Assembly: GCF_048544455.1 (NCBI RefSeq) | Contig: NC_133536.1 | Coordinates: 24,678,152 to 24,742,151, forward strand | From: Silene latifolia | Lineage: Eukaryota > Streptophyta > Magnoliopsida > Caryophyllales > Caryophyllaceae | Direction of reading: 5' to 3' | Length of the DNA stretch: 64,000 nt | Shown here: piece after piece, positions 1 through 12,223 of the stretch | Layout of the letters: every line of letters starts with the position of its first letter | How positions within the stretch are numbered: position 1 is the stretch's first letter | Position numbers and translations under genes: made by a program | Notes under the pieces: generated by a model | The model's database searches: none | Told to the model about the DNA's origin: nothing | The model's input: the letters and a program-made list of their open reading frames with translations, nothing else

Positions 1-715
1 CAGACAGATACAATCAATCACAACTACTATCAACAACCAAATTCAACAATCGTCACAATACGAGTATGATAATATTCAACAATCACAAAACACCAACAAC
101 ACATTATGGGACTAATACTGAGTAGGAAAACCCTACCTGGAAAGCAACACAGTCAGACGATCTCAACAGCTGATATCAAAAATCCTCTTCTACGAATCCT
201 CCTCCAAACATACAATCATATAATTATTACCAATCAAGAAATACAACAAAACCCCCAAATCCCCAAATTAGGGTTTAACTAACTTTAACGAAATACTATA
301 AAAACAGTACATAGATCTTACCCTCGACGCAAGGATTACAAAGGTATAAAGAAACACGAATTCCGACCTTCCAAGCTCCGGGATTTTCCAACAATGCGAT
401 TGATGCGAAGAACGTAGATTGTTTTCTCTTTTGAAAGTATTTAGGTTTGTAAAGTGTATTAAGAAAGTGACGGAAGTGATTATATACTAAATCGCATTAT
501 TAACAAATCCCGAAAAATCATCCCCCCGTAAACCGGCTACTCGATCGAGTAGCTGACATACTCGATCGAGTGCCTCCTACTCGATCGAGTATGCAGGTTA
601 CTCGATCGAGTACCCAACAGGTCAGAAACTATTTTAAAACGCAACACACCCTTACTCGACAGAGTAAGGCCCACTCGATAGAGTACCCAGAGACTCATAA
701 AACCGTAGTATTACA
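1..715 (-). mobile_element. Partial LTR of the Tekay-like family, running off the left edge
   Basis: Read on the minus strand this begins at 715 with TGTAATACTACGG, the same LTR start found at 20351, 37861 and 54256. It continues through a cluster of TACTCGATCGAGTA-type palindromes (about 538-690), a TATA-like TATATAA near 481-488 and the family motif around a CCAGGTAGGG box (about 130-140). It is more diverged than the other copies. It interrupts the Rep-helicase remnant that starts at 716. The other end and the target-site duplication lie outside the window, so solo LTR or full element cannot be decided. Confidence 0.8.
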
Positions 716-2429
716 GATATCATCCGCTAGAAGACTCCATGTTGCCTCCCACACTCTATTTGGCATGGACAACGTCCCAGATAACAATAAAGTCGCAAAA
801 AGGTTTCTAAGATAAAATCCAGAGGCCCATTCGCTTGTTTGCTCTATCGCATCAATGTACTCTTTGTCGTCACCGATCAAGCCATATGCATAACACGCTT
901 CCCTATATGTGTCATATAGAGTGCCGTTAACCCTTCTTATGTCCTCGTAACTTTTGGGTCCCTTTACATTGTTCAACATGGTTCTCATGAAATATAATTC
1001 ACCGCAAGTCGGCGGCACATGTTGCAACCTGCCTATCTTAAAATTCTGTTTTCTAAGGGTCCACTCTCACTGATCTTTATTCCACACAAATTTAGTCGGG
1101 AATTGACAGTACAATAAGTCCTTCGCTATCTGCAACTCTTCCTCTTCACTACTGTTAATTTTCATCCAAGATAGAAACTTTGACACTCCCGTCGATGATT
1201 TCTTTAAGACCTCGTCAATAGGATTTTCATCATCAAACACAACGCTCTGTTCGCCAGGAAGGTGAAACTGCAGCCTTTCGACTGCGGGAGTCCTGTAGTG
1301 AATGTCAAACGCGAATATCCTCCAAACAGCCTCACATGCTGAAAGGTACCTACAATCGTAGTATCGTTTAATCTCATCCAACTGTTCAATAAATTGGTCA
1401 TTACGGCGTCGATAAAAGGACTGCATTGTCACTCGATCAGATCCCTTATTTATACTTGAAAAGATACTTGATCGCTTTTGACTGGTTACACCACTCCACA
1501 TTGATATGTGCACGATATTTCAGCAATAAGTACGGGTTATATGGCACGACAGATCCATTGTCAAGTGCCACTTTGTCCTTATATATTTTTGGTCCTGTTT
1601 TACTTCTCTTATAAACAGGATAACCGTCTTCGCCGATAGTTGTTCTTTGGTAAAATTTTTGGGAAAATGTTTTGAGCATGTAGACCCAACCATACACGTG
1701 ATCGTGGTTTGGCAGTTCCACACGGTCCGTAAATCATGTGTGTGCAAACGACAGCATGTAACACAGGATTCTCAACCGGATTGGGGATCTCCGCTGAAAT
1801 GATTTCATCGATATTCGCAGCTTTAGGGAACTTGTCTTCTCGATGTAAGAACAAAAGGATATGAGCATGTGGAAGATCACGCTTTTGAAATTCAATAGTA
1901 TATGAAATTGTGATAGAATTACGCAAACATATTAGATTATATATTACGACTTGAGAAAATATGTCCAAATATTAAACCTGACAAATGAAAGACTGCGCAG
2001 CTGCTCTAACCTTACCAAAGATATGGCGCTCTTTTAAATCAATCATCAACTCTTCGAGCTTAATCTTGATTACGCGAGACAAAATATCAGGACGATCCTT
2101 GGGTTTAAGTCCTCTATTACTAACAAACCAGGTGATTTCCGGTCACTTAGGATTGCACGTAAACGTGATAAATAGATCAGGGTAACCGAACCACCTACAA
2201 ATGGTCATAGTATCAAGGTAGTTTACTCTCATATATGGGCCACCTCCCATCAAAGAAAGAGGAACAATAAGATGACTACCGGCGGAAGACGGCTCAACGT
2301 CCCATCAACAGCTCTTCTAAAATTATTGTAATTGTCCACGCGAAGAAGATCTTGGTTGTAGCATATAAACTTTGGTCTATGAGATTCAACCGATGCAAAT
2401 CCGTCAACTAAAAACTAGTGATAGACTTT
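716..2429 (-). pseudogene. Left Helitron copy, segment 1: Rep-helicase, Rep domain part
   Basis: Minus-strand fragments match the right copy at 48.68-50.40 kb almost codon for codon. They include the Rep motif FGYPDLFITFTCN region (near 2160-2190), the HUH segment LPHAHILLFL (about 1850-1880) and the block HVPPTCGELYFMRTMLN (about 970-1025). Reading frames are broken several times (fragments at 695-1027, 1067-1513, 1446-1721 and 1609-1968). A short intron conserved with the right copy lies about 1916-2023; here its donor is better (GTAAG) but its acceptor reads CACAA. At some sites this copy keeps the ancestral codon where the right copy has a stop (the Y of FGYPD). The left end is cut by the LTR at 1-715; the LINE follows at 2430. 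Confidence 0.85.
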
Positions 2430-2656
2430 TTTTTTTGGTTAAATGTAAGAATATATTAAAAAAATCGAGAAAAATCCATGTACATGCGATTCGGGTACCC
2501 GGGTATACCCCGGATCACCCTCATATAACCTCCTATCCTTATCTCTATCTGAAATCTAACACATCTCAACAAAATCAGATCCCCTTTTGCATTTCAGATC
2601 TCGTCTTCATCCTTATGTCTTCATCAACAATCATCACTGCCCCTCCTTTCTTTCAA

Positions 2657-5600
2657 TCATACCTCACCAAATCTCGCTTCATACCAACGTCTATCCTTTG
2701 CTGCTAACGGCTTCTTGATCAATTTCCCAGATCGACTTTTGATTTCATGGATGATTCTTTTGGCAATGTTCTCAGATATCTCAACCAGGCCTTCAAGTCG
2801 CGCTTTATTCCGCTGATTCCATATGTGGTACACCCCCGCCATCAACACCATCATCTGTATTCCCCTTTGGAGCTTCGTCCATCTTCTGTGCACACTCCAA
2901 TCCAGGCTCCTGTTGCAAGGTATGCTCAACTTGCCTTTTGAATTTAATTCATTGATTACTCTACTGCTGTAAGCACATCTCGAAAACAAGTGTTCTTGTG
3001 TTTCTTCTGATTGAGCACATAGACAACAGATTGCCTCATCACAAACCCCTATACGATGTAGTTTTGATTTGGTATTTAGGGATTCATTCAAGATTAACCA
3101 AGTGAATATGCTGTGTTTAGGTAGAGACCACCTATTCCACACCATACTCGCCCACCTGACCTTAGGACCCTTTTCTCGCAGCCACTCATAGCAGCCATAT
3201 GCTGTGTATCCTTTGGATTCAACACTCCATATTCTATTATCAAATCCCGCAGCCAGGTCCTCTTTAGTCTTACAAATCTTTCGCCATGCCCAACTTGACT
3301 CATTGGAAGGGGTATACTCCATCCAGGGTTTATCCTTTAGGTATACCCGATCCACCCATTTAACCCACAAGCTGTCCTTCTTCTTAGCTATCCAGTTCAC
3401 CGGTTTACCAACTATGGCTTTATTCCAGAGGGCTTGGTCACATATGTCCAATCCTCCTTCCTCTTTAGGTCTGCAAACTTTTTCCAAGCCACTAAAGGAA
3501 CTCTCCTGTACTCCATTTTCCCATCCCATAGGAAGTTTCTGCAAATGGCCTCAATATTATGAATAACTCCTTTTGGGATAATAAATATAGATGCCCAGTA
3601 GGAATGCAAAGTTGTTAGGACAGCTTTAATGAGCACCAGTCTCCCAGCATAAGACAATTTTTTTGCCCCTAATCTATGAATTCTCATACATATCTTTTCT
3701 ATCAGCACCTCACAGTCCTTCCTCCTAAGTCTAGTTGTTTGAATAGGCATCCCAAGATACTTGAAAGGAGTGGACCCTTCCTTAAACCCAGACACATTGA
3801 GGATGTCTTGTTTAAGTGTTTCAGGGACCCCATTGAGATAAGCATTAGACTTAGAGGGACTTATTTTGAGACCTGATATTCCTGAGAAGGTGTTAAAGGC
3901 CTTTAGAATAAGCATCATAGAGGTGGCACCCCTCTTGCAAAACATCATAACATCATCTGCAAACATAAGATTTGTAAGTTTTAGCTCCTTGCATAGAGGG
4001 TGAAATCTGAAACCTTCTCTCCTAGCAGCATAGCTCATAGTTCTTGTTAAGTAGTCCATGTATAGAGTGAAAAGTAAAGGGGATAGTGGATCCCCCCTGT
4101 CTTAACCCCCTCTTCCCTTGGAAAAAACCAAAGTTCTCTCCATTAAGTGAGAGAGTAAAGGAAGCTGTGGACACACATTGTATTATCATCTCTATAAACT
4201 GTGTAGGAAAGTTCAAGGCATCCAGTAGTTGATTGATAAAATCCCACTCAACTGTATCATAGGCTTTCTGAAGGTCAACCTTAAACATACACCTAGGATA
4301 GCTTGTGGGCCTGTTATATAGCCTTATCAAATCTTGGCAGATGAGTACATTTTCCAGGATGCTTCTCCCCTTTATGAATGCTCCTTGATTTTGGTCAACA
4401 ATGTCAGGTAGGATACTCCCCAGTCTTGAGCATAAAAGCTTTGAAATGGCCTTGTAAATCACATTGCAGCAAGCAATTGGCCTGAATTGAGTGATATTTT
4501 TAGGTCTCTCACACTTAGGAATGAGGGTCAATGTAGTTGAATTGATTTGTTTCAGAAGTTTCCTGTGTGTAAAAAAGTCTTGCACAACTCTAGTAACATC
4601 ATTGCCCACCACATTCCAAGCATCTTTGTAGAACCTACTAGTATACCCATCTGGGCCAGAGGCCTTGATGTCAGGTATACTAAAGATAGCTCTATTAACC
4701 TCTTCATCAGTGACAGGAAGGAGGAGGGATATAGCATGTTCATCAGTACACATTCTGCCACAATTGATAATAGGAGTTCTCACTCTTTTAATAGGTGTGC
4801 TAGTGCCAAGAAGACATGTGTAGTACTCCAGGAAAGTCTGTTGAATTTATTGAGTATCACTGCAGCTCTTCCCCTGAAGATCCTCAATCACAACCACTCT
4901 ATTTTGCACTCTCTTGCTTTTAATTGATCCATGGAAATAAGCAGTATTTGCATCTCCCTCATTTATCCATAGACACTTTGCTTTTTGAGCTAAGAATGAA
5001 TCTCTGGCAGCAATCATTGTTTTTAATTTCTGAGTAGCCTGAAACTCCTCTGCCATCTTGTCTAGATCTGTTGGATCAACTCCTAACTCCTCCTGCAACT
5101 TAGAGACCTGAAGCTGCAACAAATTAGTGGCATTTTCTATGTCAGAAAACCTCTCCTTGTTGAGCTGTTTGAGACCTGACTTTAGAGCTTTTAACTTTTT
5201 TGCAACCTGGTACATGATGGTCCCATCCACTGCCACTGCCCATGTATCCTGCATAATTTGAGTAAAATTCTCTGTATGTCCTCACATGTTGAAATATTTA
5301 AAGCTCCTAGGGGATTGATCATGTTTACTACTTCCTAGAATACATGGCGTATGGTCAAACAAACCTTCTGGCAAGAAATGAGCATAATACTCAGGGTAAC
5401 AATCAGTCCAATCCTTGTTCACCATAAATCTATCCAATCTACTGTACGTTTTACCTTCAGGTCTCTGCTTGTTATTCCATGTATACCAGGACCCAATAGC
5501 CTGTATATCTAACATGCCACAATCAGTAACACAGCTCCTGGAGTCATCAATCTCAGCTTGAGTTGTATTTCTCCCACATCTTTCACTGTGTGCTAACACA

Positions 5601-6031
5601 CAGTTGAAATCCCCTCCCATAGCCCAAGGCCCTCTTATGTTGTTAGCAATTCTCCTGAGCTTGTTCCATAGAGGTATTCTCTCTTGGATCCCATCGAAGG
5701 TATAGATATAAGTAAGGTAGAAGCTCTCCTTGCTCAGTAAAGACTCCACCTTCATGTGTATAAATTGAGCATCATACTCAATGAATTGAATCTGAAACTT
5801 AGCAGGCTGCCGCATAACTCATATCCTACCTCTCTTGTGATATCTAGTGTTAGTTGAAATGCTCCAACTTGTACCAAAAGTATTAACTACTTTATTCAAA
5901 TTACATGGCTTAATTTTAGTTTCTAGAAGTCCAAAAAGACCTACCCTTTTATTCTGTAAAAACCAATTTATTTCTCTTTGTTTATTTACACTTTTCATCC
6001 CTCTAATATTCCAAAAGCCAATATTATCCAT
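2657..6031 (-). pseudogene. LINE ORF2: endonuclease and reverse transcriptase, disrupted
   Basis: The start ATG at 6031 opens MDNIGFWNIRGM, the usual beginning of plant L1 ORF2. The apurinic-like endonuclease follows (GPWAMGGDFNCVL, SRLDRFMVN, FDHTPCIL; about 5300-5800), then a linker with a helical segment (about 4850-5250). The reverse transcriptase has SGPDGYTSRFYKD, TLIPKC, FRPIACCNVIYK, NQGAFIKGRSI, KVDLQKAYDTVEWDF, RGLRQG and the catalytic FADD (about 3950). Last is the zf-RVT-like C-terminus WNRWSLPKHSIFTWLILN with a CxxC...HLFSRC cluster. The frame is about 1,125 codons, normal for the family. Breaks: in-frame stops at 5819-5821, 5282-5284 and 4847-4849, an extra G in the G-run near 4095, and a frameshift near 3470. 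Two stops sit where tryptophan is expected, fitting TGG to TGA. Confidence 0.92.
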
Positions 6032-6196
6032 TAAGATTGGGAATTGTATTTATGTCACCTGCACTACCTCTTCCTTCTTGTTGCTGTTGAGTTATTCCAG
6101 ACTTGTACACCACATCTTTGTAGGAATGAGCACCAAAATTGGACTCACTGTACCCCTCTTCCCTGGCACCTTGTCTGTTCATCCTGAGCAGTCTCT

Positions 6197-7408
6197 TTAC
6201 AGGGCTTGATCCCCTTTAAGAGAGCATGACGCCCAAGTCACTGGATTCACTCCACCGTCCCCTTGTGTACTCTTCAGCATCTCTACCACAACTCCAGAGG
6301 TAGCTACTTCTTGTACATTTTCTGTCCCCTCTGCATTTTTAGCAACTGGTCTCCACTCCTTCCTAATCACCTTAACTTCTTTTCTCTTTACTCCCTGGAT
6401 CCTCCATCTGCAATTCATAGTCTCATGCCCAACACCCTTGCAATGTGCACAGGTAACAGGCTTTCATTCATACTCGACATCTATCTTAATCATTTGCCCT
6501 AATTCGTCCTTGAACTTAACCATTTCAGGCAACTTATGATTAACCTTAAGCTAAATCATAACTCTAGAAAAATTCAACCTAGTCTTCTCTTCAGTGGCCA
6601 TATCTCCTTTAATTAAATTCCCTATGAGGTTGGAAATTTTAGGTAGTCCCTTGCCCCATAATTTTAACGGAAGCTTATGCAATTTGATCCAAACTGGGAC
6701 AGTAGTTACTGTATCGTTTGTCATATCAGCCTCACAGGTCCACCCCTTGACAATTAATGGTTTGTTATCAAATAGGTAATATCCAGATTTCAGCACTTTT
6801 TCTTTCATTTCCAGGGACTTGAACCTAACCAGAAATAGGCCATCATGCATAAAAGATATCTTATCAATGTTGTACTTGGACCATATTCTTCTAATGAATC
6901 CCTCTACTATGTCACTTGGAGGATTTGCTCCCATGATAAAACATACCACAGCCTGTCTCCAACACTCAATTTCAGCACTAACATCATCCTCTGTCAATTG
7001 TAGGATCACCTCCTCATCAGTAGGGCTTCCTTGGTCAATACGCTCTTCAGATTGTGCTTCCTCCTCAACACTTTTGGAATTTAACGTGTCATCAGATTCT
7101 TGGTCCCCATCAGATTTCTTGCCTTCATCAACATAGTTATGACTCAAGGTTTCCTCAGGTTGCTTATCATCCCCAACAATTGAGGGACTCAATATCCCAT
7201 CATCAGGAGGCAAGTCTGAACCTGTATCTTCATCCTCATCACTGTCTTCTACTTCCAGTTCAGGCCCACCCACCAATTCATGCAGGCACTTCGTTTTCCT
7301 AGCATCCTCTCCATCAGGACCCCTTCCAGGGCCCTTTTCAGCAATTGGTTTGGCAATAGGCCTAGTACTGTTTGATGCCCTCTGCGTGGATTGAGCTTTC
7401 CTAGCCAT
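6197..7408 (-). pseudogene. LINE ORF1: DUF4283-like RNA-binding protein with CCHC knuckle
   Basis: The ATG at 7408 gives MARKAQSTQR. An acidic low-complexity N-terminal half (EVEDSDEDEDTGSD and similar) is followed by the DUF4283-like domain (about 6550-6990; WRQAVVCFIMGANPP, VWIKLHKLPLKLW). A CCHC zinc knuckle CAHCKGVGHETMNC follows near 6410-6455, then a basic tail ending at TAA 6197-6199. In this family the product coats LINE RNA in the retrotransposition particle. Two in-frame stops break it: TAG at 6551-6553 at the end of DUF4283, and TGA at 6464-6466 just before the knuckle, where tryptophan is usual. The 165-bp gap to ORF2 matches normal L1 spacing. Confidence 0.88.
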
Positions 7409-7483
7409 GTGCAAGGAAATTCAATGGCGGCAGAGCATCAACTTTCTCTCTCTATCGTTTTCTCTCTCTATGGTTTTTTTTCT

Positions 7484-7859
7484 GTGATAGACTTTACCGG
7501 ATTATAACAGAGTTGGAAATTCAAATGACAGTGGTCTATCCTGAATACGGAATGCATACCACTCTCTAAGTGTTAATTTATCACGCGGATTTTCAGAATT
7601 GCTATTTCGAAGAGAATTTTCAGAGTGAGAAATTCCCAATCGGTAACCGTCTTCCCCGCACGGAAATAATAAAGGATACTGGAGGGCCATGAACAATGGG
7701 TGTAACTCAGATATACGTTGTAAACTTCCGCATGACTTTTGTACAATAATATCTCGTTTATCCATCTTTGGACCTAAATCACCCTCGATCAATGCTACTA
7801 CCTCTGAAACCGTTGGACGATTATACGTTCTCCTATCTCTGTCTCTTCTACAGATGAGT
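7484..7859 (-). pseudogene. Left Helitron copy, segment 2: Rep-helicase N-terminal region
   Basis: The minus-strand ORF (7502-7859) reads RRDRDRRTYNRPTVSEVVAL, then the PLLFPCGEDGYRLGI and LTLREWYAFRIQDRP blocks. These match 48.32-48.68 kb of the right copy. Where the right copy has a stop in this stretch (48438-48440) this copy has a serine codon. The segment is bounded by the LINE target-site duplication (7484-7495) and by the Athila-like element (TSD TGAGT at 7855-7859). Confidence 0.9.
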
Positions 7860-9437
7860 TGATACCGTCGTTTCAGTACCAAAAATAAATAACTAAGTAC
7901 TACTAACAGAAGTCAGTGGTAAGTAGGTTCGATCTCCACAGGGAGGCGGTCACTATCTACTTGTTAACTCAGTCCGTCTACGGTCACAAGATGGAGGTTT
8001 TGAGTAATTTAACTAAACTAATAAGGTCAAAGGAGAGAAATAGAGTAAATGGGTAGAAAGTAAGCAAGTAGAGAGAAAGCAGCTAAGACAATCGGTTCAT
8101 CATGATTCTCAAGTAACGTAATCTAAGGTCTCAGGTCAATGCAAGTTTAATCTACGGAGCAATGAATATCACTTTCCGGACTCAATTCGCCCTAAAACAC
8201 TAATAGCTTAGCTTCCGCCCTCACTAAAGTGCCCTAATGTTCGCTACAGGTCTTACCATTTCCAATCTTCCGATCTAGGTCAAGGTGTACCATAATTTAT
8301 TAACTAATTGCGTCGACTCAATTAGATAAGAACAGTTATATGTAGCGATTAACAACATAGATAAAATTTGCATTAAAACTAATTACTCAATTTACAAATT
8401 CCTTAAGATCATGGCTCCCCTATGTCTTAGCAAGGGAGATTAGCTATGCATAATTATTGGGTAAACAATAGAAATTAAGCATAAATAATTATCTAAGATG
8501 AGAATAGAAAAAATAGAGATTAAGATAATAAAAGCAATAAGGCAATAATAATTAATTAATTAAGAATAGAGAGTACCGATTGCAAGGAAAAGTAAAGGAG
8601 AAATAAGATCCAAGTTTTTAAACCTAAGGGAGAGCAAGGGCAGAGAAGTTGAAGAAGAGAGGAAGAGGAGAAGAGAGAAGGGAGAGAGGAAGCCCTAATG
8701 ACTTAATTATCTCTTTATATAGTAGAGATATTATTATAAGATAAGCTAAATATAAGATAGTCTCGACATAAAATAAGCTGCGTCCGACTCGATTAGCTCG
8801 ATCGAACAACATAAAGTTCGATCGAGAGGTTTCCTCAGCGAAAGTTCTCGATCGAATGATTAGGACCTCGATCGAACACATTAAGGGCTCAAGGTGGTCG
8901 ATCAAAAAGAGTCGCTGGTCATTCGAAATGTAAAGAGGTCGATCGAAATGTGTATATTACAGAGCTCTCGATCGAGAGCTTCAACGCGTAATTTCCTGCT
9001 TTGCGCACTGAATTTCAAACGGCCGCCATTTCTTCGTTACTTGTCTGAATCAAGCGATTTTCATGGCGTTGGAAAGCTAAGAGGATGAGATTTCATCTTC
9101 AATTGTAATCACCTGATTATCATTTTTATAACTTAAGATATGGTTCTTAAAAATAGACACTAATATTTTGAAGCTCTTCCTTTGCTCGCCTAGCTTCTTT
9201 ACTTAAATGCGCACCTCAAATTAGTAGTTTCCAAGCTCCAACTCAACTCATCTCCTAAATGCATGCATAGGGACATGTTTTAGGCTTGATTATGCTCCTC
9301 TCCGGTTCATTCCTGCAAATAAGACAAGAGAAACCAAAGTAGACAATTCGGGGGACATTTGTAGCTAAACACTACTAAATATGCATAAAGATGCGTGCAA
9401 ATGAAGTATAAAATACCTATATAAAATGCACGCATCA
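7860..9437 (-). repeat. 3' LTR of the Athila-like element
   Basis: This is a direct repeat of 13080-14658. On the minus strand its U3 contains the TTGGAAAGC module (about 9010-9100 as seen on the + strand), then the TCGATCGA palindromes (8789-8980), then a TATA box (TACTATATAAAG; about 8706-8720). Confidence 0.95.
8700..8980 (-). promoter_or_regulatory. LTR promoter with TCGATCGA palindrome array
   Basis: On the minus strand a TATA box (TATATAAAGAG, about 8706-8720) lies about 70-260 bp downstream of six or seven palindromic TTCGATCGAG/CTCGATCGAA motifs (near 8790, 8817, 8845, 8868, 8898, 8938, 8965). The 5' LTR repeats the same layout at about 13925-14205. TATA plus array is seen directly; enhancer function is inference. 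Confidence 0.6.
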
Positions 9438-10076
9438 AATCTCCCCAAACCAAATATTTGCTTGTCCCCAAGCAAACTATATGCAAAACTAATGGAACGG
9501 AAAAAGAAAGCTCAGAGCTAGCTATAAATTGTTCACTTAAACCAATTTAATGCAGCAAACTAACACTTATAGCAAAACGTCTAATGCAAACGAGTTGTAA
9601 GATGTTTATAATAAAGCTGAACCGTCGACCTTGCAAGACCCTTAAAATTGGACTCTCACAGGTCACTCTTCTCTCATGAAGCAAAGGGTAAGCATATGAG
9701 TGTAAGAGAGAAACAAATATAGTTGCTCACCTAGACTACAACCCACATAAACATGCATGCAGCTAATATGATAGACAAATCTAGCTACCGTACACACATT
9801 CCAACCAAACAAAGTCCTATCACAGCCGAGGGCTTACAAAAGTATGGTAAAATGAGGCAATGGGTAAGAAAAGGCAAAACATTTATGGGAATGTGGAGGT
9901 ATAGGCGGCCAAGCTAGTACCTAAACAAAACCAAAAACCAACATCCGATTCTTACTCAATTATAGAAGTAAGCACATGTGCCTTTCATTTGGCACCAAAA
10001 CTCACCAAACCAAAATGAACATACTCCTTAATAGATATAAATAAAGCAGAGGAGCAGAAACCGTAAACAATCGAAT

Positions 10077-10190
10077 CTTTTTTTTTTTCTTCTCAGCTTT
10101 CTTTTCTTCACGTTTTTTTTCTTCTTTTTTTTTCATTTTTTCCAATTCTTTTTTTTTTTTTTAATTTTCTTTTCTCATCCTCCTTTTCTT
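10077..10190. repeat. Poly-T / CT-rich low-complexity tract
   Basis: These are runs of T interspersed with TTCTT and TTTTC on the + strand. No coding or structural signal is visible. Confidence 0.9.
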
Positions 10191-10248
10191 CATAAATTAC
10201 CAACTCCAAATAATGCAATACAAACCAAACTTGGCACAATAAATTATA

Positions 10249-10574
10249 CTCCCTCCTATTCTTCATTTTCTTCTCTCTTTCCTAAAACGGATTATTCAGG
10301 TTTTCTTCCCCTTTCCTTTTTTGGAAACTTTTAATCTTATTTTATTCATTCCTCTCTCCTATCACCAAACCCCACCCAACTCACAATTCCTTATTTAATT
10401 CCTAATTATTCATTTCTCTCTCCTATCACCAAACCCCACCCAACTCACAATTCCTTATTTTATTCATTCTTCTCTCCTATCACCAAACCCACCCAACTCA
10501 CAATTCATACTTTATTCCCCTCCTTAATTCTTGTGCCCCCAACAAAGGGAAAGAATATGAAGAATAGGAGGGAG
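10249..10574. mobile_element. Stowaway (Tc1/mariner) MITE with internal tandem repeats
   Basis: The terminal inverted repeats start CTCCCTCCTATTCTTCAT at the left and are mirrored by ATGAAGAATAGGAGGGAG at the right, each flanked by TA (10247-10248 and 10575-10576). This is the classic Stowaway terminus and target site. Inside, a unit of about 55-65 bp containing CTCTCCTATCACCAAACCC is repeated about three times (10340-10520). At 326 bp with no transposase it is non-autonomous. Confidence 0.93.
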
Positions 10575-11399
10575 TATACCGCAATACATACACTAACTAG
10601 CTTGACAAGGCAGGCTAAATCTGGATGTAGTTAAGAGTCAACAGGCAAATTTGGCTAAATGTGGAGTTAAATGGGTAAAAATGAAAGAAAGTGGAATGTA
10701 AGCACCCCCTGCATGTGACACCAACCACTAACCCGAATGTATGTAGGCAAAAAGCAATTGAATTTCATAACCGTGCAAATTAATGATACATGATATGCAA
10801 GGAGTACTACTCTCAGTCCTACATGAAACTGGTCACAAATGACACCAGTTTATTAGGCTCTAGTTCCTTAGAAATTATAAGTAGCTTGCCAAAATTTTCA
10901 GGTCAAGTCTATTCGTTCAGCTAAATTTTAACATAAACTCGTGGACATGCAAAAAGACAATGCTAAAAAGAATAATAGTCTATGCAAGGCTTAAGCAAAA
11001 AGACAATTGCAGTGCAATTTCATCATTGAAATCCACCGTTCCGACTCGACCTATATGCTAAAATAAACGTGAATTTTTTGAATTTTTTCTATTTTTATGA
11101 GATTTTTGAATTTTTATTAAAAATAAACAACAATGCATGCAGAAATTAAACGTGATAACAGAAATGCAATAAAAACAACATGCAGACACAGATATGGATG
11201 CATAACCTCCCAAACCAAATCGTACAATGCCCTCATTGCACCGAAAATAAGGAAAGGAAATGCAACTTAAAAAAAGGAGAGAGTGAAGTTGTAGAAAACT
11301 TACAAGATAACGTGAAGTAGGGACCTCCCCAAACCAGCTAGCAACATGGGAGGCCGCAAACAACTGCAGGACAGCGTCATAGGAAGTGAATCCAACTCA

Positions 11400-11590
11400 A
11401 AAGCACTCGATCGAACTGGAACAATGGTCGATCGAGTGGACTGGGCACCTAAGCAGTTCGATCGAGGAAGTAGGGCTCTCGGTCGAAAGATCCTCTTTGG
11501 CAGGCACTCGATCGAGAAGAAGATGTATTCTATCGAGTGAAATCAGCAGCAAAAGGATTCAATCGAGTATATAAAGTACTCGATCGAGCC
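11400..11590. repeat. Second TCGATCGA palindrome cluster inside the Athila-like element
   Basis: Motifs ACTCGATCGAAC, GGTCGATCGAGTG, GTTCGATCGAGG, CACTCGATCGAGAA, TCAATCGAGTA and TACTCGATCGAGCC occur at intervals of about 20-40 bp. The cluster has variants of the LTR array but lies in the internal region. Confidence 0.85.
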
Positions 11591-12223
11591 ATCCACAAGA
11601 GATTCCTGCAAAGACGAAATAAACAGCCGGCAAAACTAACAAAACAAGCTTAACTGTTCCAGTCGATGGTTTAAAAACCAATTATTACACAAACAGCTGA
11701 AATGTTTGAAAAGCAACTAAAATTAAAAAATCCGGGTTGCCTCCCGGACAGCGCTAGTTTCAGATAGGTCCCAGCTTGACCTTCTTTTCTTCATCCATCT
11801 GCTCCAGTTAGTCAGAATCAAAGCAATTCAAACCCCTTAGCAGTAGATCATATAACTGCGCATGTGCTACACAAGAGCATAAGTAGCACCAAAATAAATA
11901 AAGAGCATATAAAAACAATCTAAAGTACCGTCTCAGCCTGACAAACTTTCGATAACAAATACGGTGAAACATTATTAGCTTATCTGACCAACTGGGAGGG
12001 GGTAGAGCATTGAAACATAAAGCATAAGTCAAATGAGGTAGTGTACTGTTTATACAAATAATAATATAATTATTGTTAATTACCTCAGCTTCGTCGCTCC
12101 TAACGTTGGAATCATTGATAAGAGAATACATTACCTCGTCCGTGCTAGGAACGTTTACTGACTCAGCTGCCTTCTCGTTACCCTCCTTTGTTGGTTCTGT
12201 CCCGTAATTCGCAGCCTCCAAGG

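Larger units (their letters stand above)
2430..7483 (-). mobile_element. L1-type LINE inserted in the left Helitron copy
   Basis: This is a near full-length plant L1 LINE of about 5.05 kb. It has ORF1 with a DUF4283-like domain and CCHC knuckle, and ORF2 with endonuclease, reverse transcriptase and a zf-RVT-like C-terminus. It is flanked by a 12-bp target-site duplication GTGATAGACTTT (2418-2429 and 7484-7495), and the short T-run next to the left copy is the poly(A) tail on the minus strand. The uninterrupted site exists in the right Helitron arm near 48.68 kb. About 225 bp of 3' UTR (2430-2656) and 75 bp of 5' leader (7409-7483, CT-rich) frame the ORFs. ORFs carry several stops and frameshifts, so it is dead. 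Confidence 0.93.

Noticed and set aside
540-690. CRISPR-like or bacterial operator cluster from TACTCGATCGAGTA palindromes
   Set aside because: The motif lies in LTRs with TATA boxes and target duplications; spacers are short and irregular and the context is eukaryotic.
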